NCBI GenBank assembly: GCA_002503395.1
Contig: DARQ01000071.1
Location: 20,311 to 28,542, forward strand
DNA length: 8,232 nt
From: Euryarchaeota archaeon UBA60
GTDB lineage: Archaea; Thermoplasmatota; Poseidoniia; Poseidoniales; Poseidoniaceae
Direction: 5' to 3'
The notes under the pieces are model-generated. The model had not been told where the DNA came from. It saw nothing but the letters and a program-made list of their open reading frames with translations, and did no database searches. Positions 1-5,339 of this stretch are shown here, piece after piece (position 1 is the stretch's first letter; every line of letters starts with the position of its first letter). A program made the position numbers and the translations under genes.

Positions 1-101
1 AAGCACACCTCGGCGTCCGGATAGACGGTCTTCAAGACCGCAGCGGCGATGAGACCATCGAGGTCACAATCGGCGAGAATCTTACGTATTTCGATTCCCA
101 T
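1..101 (-). CDS. N-terminus of a DHH-family phosphoesterase (partial)
   Basis: Reading the minus strand from the ATG at 101 gives 33 codons before the window edge. The peptide contains ILADCDLDGLIAAAVLK followed by TVYPDAEVC. A strand ending in D-x-D-x-DG and leading into a small-residue helix is the first metal-binding motif of DHH phosphoesterases (RecJ-like nucleases, oligoribonuclease/pAp phosphatases and archaeal relatives). These proteins hydrolyse phosphodiester bonds using Mn ions bound by the Asp residues. The DHH motif itself and the DHHA1 domain would lie outside the window, so the subfamily cannot be stated. A GTG two codons upstream (105-107) is an alternative start. The gene is divergent from the Nudix gene. 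The family call rests on one motif and is moderately sure. Confidence 0.6.
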   Translation of the reverse strand, partial: MGIEIRKILADCDLDGLIAAAVLKTVYPDAEVC

Positions 102-233
102 TGCCACCGTCAATCCGCTTCGGGACTACTGCGAGTATTAACACCACTGCAACTTTCACCACCGATACACTGCATCTCACTCAGCAATGAATAACGGGAA
201 AAACGCCTTGAACCAGCACCCCCGCAGGCAGTC
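102..233. promoter_or_regulatory. Divergent intergenic region with candidate promoters
   Basis: These 132 bases separate two divergent genes and contain no credible ORF. On the minus strand a TAATA box (complement of 136-140) lies about 35 bases before the ATG at 101, a reasonable archaeal TATA position for a short 5' leader. On the plus strand the best AT-rich stretch is GAATAAC at 189-195, about 40 bases before the Nudix ATG. It runs into CGGGAAAAACG (195-205), which is the reverse complement of part of the repeat flanking the CD36-like gene. No strong Shine-Dalgarno sequence precedes the Nudix start. Promoter positions are judged by eye only. Confidence 0.35.
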
Positions 234-644
234 ATGGAGACTTCCTGCGGAGTCGTTCTCACCAACTTCGGCTCCATCCTACTACTACAATATCCTCAGG
301 GACATTGGGATTTTCCCAAGGGTCATATCGAGGAAGATGATGTGAACAGGAAGGCCGCGGCGGCACGTGAACTGGCCGAAGAGACCGGAATCAGTGACAT
401 CACGATTGTCGATGGATTTGAAGACCACAGCGATTATTCGTTTATCCACAGACGGAAGAGAATATCCAAGCGGGTCTGGTGGTATATCGCCGAAACAGAA
501 ACGATGGAAATCAAACTCTCGCACGAGCATCAGGATTACCTCTGGCTCGAATGGGATGAGGCCGAAGAGCAGTTGACCCACGACGAGAGCAGAGCAGTGT
601 TACAATCGGCTCGCAAGCACATGATAAATCTCGGCAAGGCCTAG
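234..644 (+). CDS. Nudix hydrolase, diadenosine-polyphosphate (Ap4A) hydrolase-like
   Basis: This 136-residue protein has the usual length of a single-domain Nudix enzyme. The Nudix box lies at residues 30-53, GHIEEDDVNRK followed by AAAARELAEETGI. It is preceded by GHWDFPKG, the substrate-loop sequence typical of asymmetrical bis(5'-nucleosyl)-tetraphosphatases. Such enzymes cleave Ap4A to ATP and AMP with Mg bound by the REx2EE glutamates (R45, E46, E49, E50, all present). Compared with the canonical GX5EX7REUXEEXGU the box is one residue longer between the first Gly and the Arg, so the first conserved Glu is not in register. The substrate could instead be another nucleoside-diphosphate derivative or a 5'-capped RNA. 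The gene is monocistronic here: divergent from the DHH gene and convergent with the adenosyltransferase gene. The ATG at 234 is the natural start for the fold. Confidence 0.85.
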   Translation: METSCGVVLTNFGSILLLQYPQGHWDFPKGHIEEDDVNRKAAAARELAEETGISDITIVDGFEDHSDYSFIHRRKRISKRVWWYIAETETMEIKLSHEHQDYLWLEWDEAEEQLTHDESRAVLQSARKHMINLGKA

Positions 645-649
645 TCACC

Positions 650-665
650 TTGGCTATTCTGCCAA
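650..665. terminator. Small hairpin between convergent genes
   Basis: TTGGC (650-654) and GCCAA (661-665) form a 5-bp stem with a 6-base loop in the 35-base gap between the convergent Nudix and adenosyltransferase stop codons. It has no T-tract on either side. It could be a weak bidirectional terminator or could be chance. Confidence 0.2.
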
Positions 666-679
666 ATCCTCAGGACCGG

Positions 680-1381
680 TCAAAGGTCATCGATTGCACT
701 GCCGATATCGCCATGCTGGCGCTGAATTCTGATTCCTTCCACGCCTGAGCCATCCCTTTCACCAACCGGTTGCCAAAGGACTTCAGATTCTCCCAGCCGC
801 ATGGTAATCCAGCGCGCTAGGACAAATAGCCAATCGGAGAGTCGATTCACATAACTGAGGACAAAGGCTCGAACCGAATCCTCGCCCTCTTTCTCCTTCA
901 ATTCGACCAGCCGCCTCTCAAGACGGCGGCCGACCGTACGCGCCACCTGTAACCAGGCGACTGGGGCCTCACCAGCGGGGAGAATAAAAGAAGTTAAGGG
1001 AGATAATTCCTCCAACCAAGCATCCATTTCATCGACCAGACGCTCGCTCGCACCCTCTCCAAGCATAACTATCCCCTCGGGAATGTTATCCGGGGGGCAG
1101 GATAATTCCGCCCCGAGGTCGAAGAGTTCGTGTTGCATTCGCCCAATCACCGAAGTCGTGACTTCGCAGACTTGCCGCACGGTCGAGCGTTGCCCACCAT
1201 CAGCATGGGTTTCTGGTAGGCGGTTGACCTCCATCGAGATCACCCCGAAAAGTGAATTCAGTTCGTCTATCGTGCCAACGACCTCAAGACGTGATTCGGA
1301 CTTTGAAACCCGTGAACCATCGACCAAGGAAGTTTGGCCGGCATCACCGCCACCGGTATAGACCCTGTCGATTCGCACCAT
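680..1381 (-). CDS. Cob(I)alamin adenosyltransferase, PduO type
   Basis: The 233-residue product matches PduO/MMAB-type ATP:corrinoid adenosyltransferases, which transfer the adenosyl group of ATP to cob(I)alamin to make coenzyme B12. The phosphate-binding N-terminus is YTGGGDAGQTSL (8-19), followed by VGTIDELNSLFG (35-46) and MQHELFDLGAELS (83-95). The C-terminal helices carry ARTVGRRLERRLVEL (147-161) and YVNRLSDWLFVLARW (177-191). These hold the Arg and Asp residues that in this family contact ATP and the corrinoid. The protein is longer than the common ~185 residues because of an insertion around 52-75 and a C-terminal extension of about 30 residues past the conserved LW (202-203). A GAGGA Shine-Dalgarno sits three bases before the ATG. 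It is probably the last gene of the minus-strand group. It implies use of adenosylcobalamin, for example by methylmalonyl-CoA mutase or ribonucleotide reductase encoded elsewhere. Confidence 0.93.
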   Translation of the reverse strand: MVRIDRVYTGGGDAGQTSLVDGSRVSKSESRLEVVGTIDELNSLFGVISMEVNRLPETHADGGQRSTVRQVCEVTTSVIGRMQHELFDLGAELSCPPDNIPEGIVMLGEGASERLVDEMDAWLEELSPLTSFILPAGEAPVAWLQVARTVGRRLERRLVELKEKEGEDSVRAFVLSYVNRLSDWLFVLARWITMRLGESEVLWQPVGERDGSGVEGIRIQRQHGDIGSAIDDL

Positions 1382-1427
1382 CGTCCTCGACTATGCGAGA
1401 GCGGGTTTGGTCATGAGGGCTTTGGAG

Positions 1428-1434
1428 AAAAAAA
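1428..1434 (-). terminator. T-tract after the small membrane-protein gene
   Basis: Seven A residues on the plus strand give a T7 run on the minus strand, about 20 bases beyond the stop of the two-TM gene and 47 bases before the adenosyltransferase start. Archaeal RNA polymerase can terminate at such U-runs without a hairpin. If it works as a terminator, the adenosyltransferase gene needs its own promoter in the remaining short gap, which I could not identify. Confidence 0.35.
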
Positions 1435-1453
1435 TCTCGGCCGATTACTTCAC

Positions 1454-1747
1454 TTACCTTGCCGGAGCGATATGCTCCGTGGTCGCTATGGACTTCACTT
1501 TCCTCATTTTGAGATATATCAGGGTAGCTACCAGTGCCCAGACCACAACCTCGATTCCAGCTATGATCCAATAATATATTCCCATTTTTGCGATTAACAC
1601 CTCGGGGCCGTACGGTAAGCCATAAATCGCCATATACATCGCTTGTGAAAGCAAACTGGCACAGAACCAAGAGGCGACCATCAGCCACCCCAGAGTCTGC
1701 ATCGACCACTGTCCATTAGAATCCATCTGCATCTTTTTTGATTGCAT
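1454..1747 (-). CDS. Small two-TM membrane protein, unknown function
   Basis: This 97-residue protein has no family I recognise. It has a short polar N-terminus (MQSKKMQMDSNGQW), one hydrophobic segment at about 19-42 (rich in W, A, S, M and containing a Cys), a short loop with YGLPYGPE, and a second segment at about 55-79 (IYYWIIAGIEVVVWALVATLIYL). A basic stretch KMRKVK follows, and a short tail ends in PAR. The charge pattern places both ends in the cytoplasm (inference). Purine-rich AGGAAGATGGAAG lies directly before the ATG, and a TATA-like box lies about 45 bases upstream, so it probably has its own promoter. A longer overlapping reading frame on the same strand (1344-1709) lacks membrane segments or family motifs and was not preferred. 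Confidence 0.6.
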   Translation of the reverse strand: MQSKKMQMDSNGQWSMQTLGWLMVASWFCASLLSQAMYMAIYGLPYGPEVLIAKMGIYYWIIAGIEVVVWALVATLIYLKMRKVKSIATTEHIAPAR

Positions 1748-1916
1748 ATTCTTCCATCTTCCTTAGGTGAATATCGTGATTCGACACATAAAATACCTTC
1801 GCCTACATGTGTGATTACTACGCCGTTTTGACGACCTTTGGGGATAATCCGGAAGTAATTCTCAGAAAGGTTATGGAATGCGGAAAATACGGCATGGAAT
1901 TCGACCGATAGTTTTC
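1748..1916. promoter_or_regulatory. Intergenic region with minus-strand promoter
   Basis: These 169 bases lie between two minus-strand genes. On the minus strand GGTATTTTATG (complement of 1787-1797) resembles an archaeal TATA box. It sits about 45 bases before the ATG at 1747, which would give a leader of roughly 15-20 bases holding the AGGAAG ribosome-binding site. The rest, from 1800 to 1916, shows no gene and no clear terminator hairpin for the upstream TPR gene. Confidence 0.4.
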
Positions 1917-2615
1917 TTAACTTCGCGGTAATGCAGATTCGATAGCGCCGACCCACTCTTCGGCGACAGCTGATTCACCGCCGAATTCCTGCAATCTCTC
2001 AGCCCATTTTGCCGCTTCTGCGGTATTTTCGAGGTGGGTGTGAATCCTCTGTAGGGCAATATATGCCATCGGATTCAAGTGCTCGTTCTCGATATCCCAG
2101 GCTTTTTCAAAACACGACAATGCGCCTTTTTCACCTTCTATCAGGCCGCGCTGCAATTGCCGCAGGCCAGCCTGTGACCACGAACGAGATAGTTTGCCGA
2201 TCAACAACCCTCTGAAAACGAGGTAGACTTCGAGAACCCCGAGCAGGCAGATGAGAAGAAAGGAGGTGACCTGCTCGAAAACTGTCGTGAAATCGCTCCA
2301 CTCGACGACCAATAATCCGGTCGCACCAACCCCCATCAAAGCACCAGCAAATGGGGCGACGATGACATCCTTGTGAGTTATGGCCAAATGACGAACACCG
2401 ATGACCACGCCGATGCCGCCGGTAGCGGTCATCGCAATCAGGATGAAAAACAGACTGGGGGGATGTGGCGCTTGATTCGCCATCACAAAAAAAACCGTAA
2501 CCAAGAGCATGGCACTGCCGAATTGGCGCGAAACCTCAGGGAATGGTTGCCGCCCACTCATCCATATCTGGGTCAGACCAACCAGCGCGAACAGGGCGAT
2601 GAGGAGTGCTTCCAT
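1917..2615 (-). CDS. Five-TM membrane protein with C-terminal TPR-like domain
   Basis: I do not recognise a named family. From the ATG at 2615 the product is 232 residues. Hydrophobic segments lie at about 2-19, 33-47, 55-74, 84-104 and 115-137. From about 147 it becomes a soluble helical domain. Within it GEKGALSCFEKAWDIE and a later AEAAKWAERLQEFGG have the small-residue pattern of tetratricopeptide repeats, so it may dock another protein at the membrane. An in-frame ATG eight codons upstream (2639) is possible, but its extension (MRDGEGGL) is charged and overlaps purine-rich sequence that looks like the ribosome-binding region (GGAGAGGGCGG) of the internal ATG. The gene lies 44 bases downstream of the RlmH-like gene on the same strand and is probably cotranscribed with it. 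Confidence 0.65.
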   Translation of the reverse strand: MEALLIALFALVGLTQIWMSGRQPFPEVSRQFGSAMLLVTVFFVMANQAPHPPSLFFILIAMTATGGIGVVIGVRHLAITHKDVIVAPFAGALMGVGATGLLVVEWSDFTTVFEQVTSFLLICLLGVLEVYLVFRGLLIGKLSRSWSQAGLRQLQRGLIEGEKGALSCFEKAWDIENEHLNPMAYIALQRIHTHLENTAEAAKWAERLQEFGGESAVAEEWVGAIESALPRS

Positions 2616-2659
2616 CAAACCGCCCTCTCCGTCCCTCATCCTTAATCCTGAGTTCTGCC

Positions 2660-3142
2660 TCAGTCCCGGTGGTAGGGTGAGTTGCGATTGATTTCTGTCG
2701 CCCTGTACAATTGCTCAAGCAAGAGTACTGCGGCCAACTCATGGGTTGTGGTCAAGGTCGAGAGGGAAATCAGTCTCTTCGCCGCACCCTTGATTTCATC
2801 GCTGAAACCATCGGACGGCCCGATGGCCAGATTCACCGTCTGGCCGGCAAGGCCGATACCTTCTACAAGTGCCGAGAAATCTCTACTCGACAGCGATTCA
2901 CCGCCTTCATCGAGAAGAATCAATTCACCGCTGGCTGATACCAGCGCGGCCTCGTATTCAAGCGCCGAAATGGCCTTGCCCGAATGCTCATCGACACTTA
3001 TGCCACGCCCCTTGATACGACCTGCGAAATCATCGATTAAGGCACGGGCTGAGCGGTCTTTGGCGCGACCGTGCAGGTGAACGACAATCCGAGCCATGCC
3101 GAGGCCAAGCCGAACTCCATCGTCAATCTCTCGGTTTGCCAT
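2660..3142 (-). CDS. rlmH: RlmH-like SPOUT methyltransferase
   Basis: The protein resembles RlmH (YbeA), which in bacteria N3-methylates pseudouridine 1915 in helix 69 of 23S rRNA. Its C-terminus EQLYRATEINRNSPYHRD matches the RlmH signature closely (E. coli ends in ESLYRAWSITTNHPYHRE). Upstream, AIGPSDGFSDE is the SAM-binding loop of the knotted fold (E. coli IGGPEGLS), and SLSTLTTTHEL corresponds to the SALTLPHPL segment. The Arg following that His-x-Leu in E. coli is Ala here (HELAAV for HPLVRV). Start choice is uncertain. ATG 3142 has GGGGGAAGG immediately before it and gives 160 residues. Homology to the usual N-terminus supports ATG 3097 (MARIVVHLHG, 145 residues). ATG 3172 is less likely. 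The gene is divergent from the 3197 gene and sits upstream of the TPR membrane-protein gene. The family is mainly bacterial, so the true rRNA target in this genome is inferred. Confidence 0.85.
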   Translation of the reverse strand: MANREIDDGVRLGLGMARIVVHLHGRAKDRSARALIDDFAGRIKGRGISVDEHSGKAISALEYEAALVSASGELILLDEGGESLSSRDFSALVEGIGLAGQTVNLAIGPSDGFSDEIKGAAKRLISLSTLTTTHELAAVLLLEQLYRATEINRNSPYHRD

Positions 3143-3196
3143 CCTTCCCCCAATGGATATGCGAAGGCTCAAGCGTGGTGAGTGAAGGGGTCGACC
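3143..3196. promoter_or_regulatory. Short divergent gap between rlmH-like gene and plus-strand operon
   Basis: About 54 bases (99 if the RlmH start is 3097) must hold the promoters for both directions. I see no convincing TATA box. Recognisable signals are GGGGGAAGG on the minus strand before ATG 3142 and AAGGGG on the plus strand seven bases before ATG 3197. Confidence 0.3.
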
Positions 3197-3547
3197 ATGG
3201 GATGGTGGCCGTTCTCTCGCAGCAAATCATCCGCCGAGCCATCTTCCAGCCAACTAGATAATCCTCACATCAAGGGCACCAAGGTATGGATAGAGGAATT
3301 ACAGCAGGCCTGTGAGCGTAACTACAACTCTCCGACTAGTGGGCACATGCTGATTCGGGAAATGCAGATTGAGTGGAGTGATGCACATCAAGATGGCGAT
3401 ATCGGCGAGGAGTTGTTCGCCGGGCTAGAGAGACGCTCGTTCCACCTCCTGCGCGCCGAGGGAAAAGACTGGATAAACCTCCTGGATGATTTGGAATTCT
3501 GGAAACCCGGCTGGCGTGCCGATGGCGAGCGCTCAGACGAAGACTGA
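3197..3547 (+). CDS. Hypothetical protein, 116 residues
   Basis: I do not recognise this protein. It opens with MGWWPFSRSKSS, a short Trp/basic N-terminus followed by a Ser-rich linker. It then forms a soluble, probably helical domain with several Trp and acidic residues (KVWIEELQQACERNYN, REMQIEWSDAHQDGDIGEE, KDWINLLDDLEFWKPGW). There are no membrane helices and only one Cys. An in-frame GTG at 3182 would add five residues. I prefer the ATG because AAGGGG precedes it at a normal distance. It is the first gene of a plus-strand group, and its stop lies 25 bases before the start of the mPGES-2-like gene, so cotranscription is likely. Confidence 0.6.
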   Translation: MGWWPFSRSKSSAEPSSSQLDNPHIKGTKVWIEELQQACERNYNSPTSGHMLIREMQIEWSDAHQDGDIGEELFAGLERRSFHLLRAEGKDWINLLDDLEFWKPGWRADGERSDED

Positions 3548-3572
3548 TGAACACCTCTCCTGTCGCGGGGGT

Positions 3573-4277
3573 ATGTCTGACTTGCCCGAGATGCATATGC
3601 TCTACACCTGCCCGTTCTGTTGGAAGGTCAGGGGACTGGTGGAGCACATCGGCTTGGAGACCGAATTCATTCAAGTCAATCCACTCAAACAGAAGAAGCA
3701 ACTGGCCTTTGCCGACGGCTGGAAGAAGACGCCGGTTTGGCGCGATGCTGATGGAACGGTAGTGGTAGATTCTACGCCGATAATGCTCCATATCGACTCC
3801 AAGTACAACGAAGGGAAACTCACCACCGCAGGCGACGAGCAGGCCGAAGCGCGCGCTGCAAAGTGGACTGAATGGCTCGATGCCCACCTTTCCAAGGCGA
3901 CCATTCCAATTCTCTATGGCTCGCTCTTCTCGGCCTTGAGGACGACCACTAGGGTCTCCAAACTTGAGAAATTCGGATTTTTCTCAAAGCGCCTATACGC
4001 CTGGATGGGCTTCCCAATAATGTGGGGGTTCATCGCTCGAAAGCGGGTCAAGAAAGATGGCCGCAGCCCCAAACAATTGTGGCACGACCTGCTTGATGAA
4101 TGGTGTGGTGAAATCGGCCAAGCGCAATTCTTTGGCGGCGGGTCCCCTGACCTGATTGACTTCATCGCCTTCGGTTATATGCGCTCAATCTCTCCCTACC
4201 CACAATTCTCACAACTGCGCGACCATAAAGCCGGATTCGACTGGTATCAGCGGGTTGAGGCGACCTTGCAGGCATGA
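3573..4277 (+). CDS. Glutathione-transferase-fold protein similar to prostaglandin E synthase 2
   Basis: The 234-residue product has an N-terminal glutaredoxin/thioredoxin-like domain with the redox motif CPFC (C13-C16, in YTCPFCWKVR), a KKTPV segment with the cis-proline (P54), and VVDSTPI (64-70), the usual glutathione gamma-glutamyl-binding turn. A helical GST C-terminal domain follows: KWTEWLDAHL (98-107), FFGGGSPDLIDFIAFG (186-201) and FDWYQRVEATL near the end. Order and motifs match human mPGES-2 (CPFCSKV, KWRQW, FMGGQKPNLADLAVYG, WYLRVERAI). mPGES-2 isomerises PGH2 to PGE2 in vitro and binds haem and glutathione, but its physiological role is debated. A prokaryote would more likely use the fold for thiol-redox or detoxification. 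The ATG at 3573 was chosen because upstream in-frame starts overlap the preceding gene. Its TGA overlaps the next gene's ATG (ATGA), indicating translational coupling. Confidence 0.88.
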   Translation: MSDLPEMHMLYTCPFCWKVRGLVEHIGLETEFIQVNPLKQKKQLAFADGWKKTPVWRDADGTVVVDSTPIMLHIDSKYNEGKLTTAGDEQAEARAAKWTEWLDAHLSKATIPILYGSLFSALRTTTRVSKLEKFGFFSKRLYAWMGFPIMWGFIARKRVKKDGRSPKQLWHDLLDEWCGEIGQAQFFGGGSPDLIDFIAFGYMRSISPYPQFSQLRDHKAGFDWYQRVEATLQA

Positions 4278-5221
4278 GTGATAACTTGGCACTGGAAAGT
4301 GAGCACGATGCTGTTGGCGACGCCGAGACCTTGGCAGGTCCATTCGGGATTTCCCTGGTAAGACTGGGCGCGGGCTCGATTCTCCTGGGCAGTGACAAGG
4401 GAGCTCTGCCCTATGGCAGTGAGCGACCTCGCCACGAGGTCAGGTTGGCCGAGCGCTGGGTCACCACCCAAATGGTCAGTCGCAAGATTTGGGCGCTGGC
4501 CGTGGGGGAGGATGAACCAACCGAGCCCGATTCTCTGGTCGAGGGAAAGTCATGGGATGAAATTGAAGATTTTCTCGCTAAAGTGAACTCTGCCGCGGCC
4601 TTAGCCGCTGACAAATCGGGATGGGGGGCGGGGGAATGGCGCCTGCCGAGCGAATCCGAGTGGATGCACGCTGAGGTACAATTAGACATCTCGGTACCGA
4701 AGGCAAAGGAGGAATTGTTGGCTGACCACCCGCACGCCAACCATCGCGGGGCGCCGACCGATGGCCGGCCTAGGATGGATACCAATCCCCACTCGATGAT
4801 GCGGCTGTACAGAATTTCGCGCAAGGCGCACCCGACCAAGGTCGACTTCTCAGTAAAATCTCAGGCACCGGTGAAGAATGGTCAGGATGGAATGGTATTC
4901 AGATTGATGTTCATACCAAAGGAGGTCAGCCCGACAGTAGTCGGAGATTGCCTGCTCGTTCCCGAAGAAATTGATGCGGCGCGGCTGTTCAAGCGAGAAG
5001 CGATTATCGCCTTGGTGGTAGGAATAATCCCGTCATTTGCGATTCCAGTTCTGCGTGGTTTCAACAGTTACGCCGTCTCTGGGTGGGCCAACCTGCTGTT
5101 CGGGGGACTGGTCATCTCATTCGCCAGTTCGGTGTTCTGGCGACCGCGCACCGAAACCTGGGTTTACAGTGCGGATGGAAAGGTGATGGAGAGACGTTGG
5201 TTAGCCGGCAAAGACCTTTGA
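4274..5221 (+). CDS. Degenerate FGE/SUMF-like domain with C-terminal two-TM anchor
   Basis: The 315-residue protein starts with a formylglycine-generating-enzyme-like (FGE-sulfatase, C-type-lectin-fold) domain. LVRLGAGSILLGSDKG (28-43) matches the family's 'riPGGtFlMGs' opening. ERPRHEVRLAERWVTT (50-65) matches 'e.PaHkVtl..F.i', EWRLPSESEWMHAE (121-134) matches 'yRLPTEaEWEyA', and GMVFRLMF (206-213) resembles the closing 'GFR'. The central GNVxEW and RGGSW blocks are missing or eroded, and the only Cys is C226, so the copper-binding Cys pair of true FGE is absent. It is unlikely to make formylglycine and may be a binding module. Two membrane helices (about 242-260 and 269-289) and a short tail follow. 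Start ATG overlaps the upstream stop (ATGA). It precedes the CD36-like gene, with 118 bases between. Confidence 0.78.
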   Translation: MSDNLALESEHDAVGDAETLAGPFGISLVRLGAGSILLGSDKGALPYGSERPRHEVRLAERWVTTQMVSRKIWALAVGEDEPTEPDSLVEGKSWDEIEDFLAKVNSAAALAADKSGWGAGEWRLPSESEWMHAEVQLDISVPKAKEELLADHPHANHRGAPTDGRPRMDTNPHSMMRLYRISRKAHPTKVDFSVKSQAPVKNGQDGMVFRLMFIPKEVSPTVVGDCLLVPEEIDAARLFKREAIIALVVGIIPSFAIPVLRGFNSYAVSGWANLLFGGLVISFASSVFWRPRTETWVYSADGKVMERRWLAGKDL

Positions 5222-5339
5222 AAATGCAGCTATCCTGGAACATTGTGCGTCTATACTCGGGAATTGAGAAGTTTTTCCGGGAACATCGTGTGAGATAGTT
5301 CGGCTCAAGGTTTAACTGCCCAATCCACTATCCCCGTTT
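5222..5339 (+). promoter_or_regulatory. Intergenic region and promoter of the CD36-like gene
   Basis: These 118 bases contain the repeat element listed separately (5243-5286). They also contain a TATA-like box GGTTTAACTG (5309-5318) centred about 26 bases before the ATG at 5340. That distance would place transcription initiation at or next to the start codon. The bases before the ATG (CCACTATCCCCGTTT) hold no Shine-Dalgarno sequence. Together these fit a leaderless mRNA, a common arrangement in many archaea (inference). The gene therefore probably has its own promoter despite lying behind the mPGES-2/FGE-like pair. Confidence 0.5.
5243..5286 (+). repeat. Intergenic direct repeat, copy A (upstream of CD36-like gene)
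   Basis: This 44-base element has a near-copy at 8185-8229. The left box TTGTGCGTCTA (5243-5253) is identical in both. A central CGGGA (5258-5262) is shared with a one-base shift. The right box GTTTTTCCGGGAACAT (5271-5286) differs from copy B only by lacking one C. The left and right boxes start exactly 28 bases apart in both copies. The right box includes the inverted repeat TTCC-G-GGAA (5275-5283). It lies upstream of the candidate TATA box, where a regulator-binding site would be expected, and starts 22 bases after the preceding stop, so a 3'-end role is also possible. Confidence 0.7.

Noticed and set aside
1344..1709. A 121-codon minus-strand frame overlapping both the two-TM gene and the start of the adenosyltransferase gene
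   Set aside because: No hydrophobic segments or recognisable motifs. The overlapping 1454-1747 frame has well-formed membrane segments and a good ribosome-binding site.
2682..3080. Plus-strand open frame of about 130 codons opposite the RlmH-like gene
   Set aside because: It is Ser/Pro-rich with no family motif, and the opposite strand encodes the clear RlmH signature.
3336..3887. Minus-strand open frame of 183 codons across the 3197 and 3573 genes
   Set aside because: It spans two plus-strand genes and has Arg/His/Pro-rich antisense-like composition. The plus strand carries the CPFC and GST motifs.
4619..4636. G-rich run as a possible G-quadruplex
   Set aside because: It lies inside a conserved part of the FGE-like coding region (GWGAGEWRLPS), so coding explains it.
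4274..5221. Active formylglycine-generating enzyme or sulfatase maturation system
   Set aside because: The catalytic Cys pair and GNVxEW block are absent, and no sulfatase gene is visible in the window.
5224..5298. A 24-codon reading frame starting at ATG 5224 that runs through repeat copy A
   Set aside because: Copy B read in the same frame gives a dissimilar peptide and no matching start. Conservation is confined to two boxes with drift between them, which fits a DNA site rather than a peptide.
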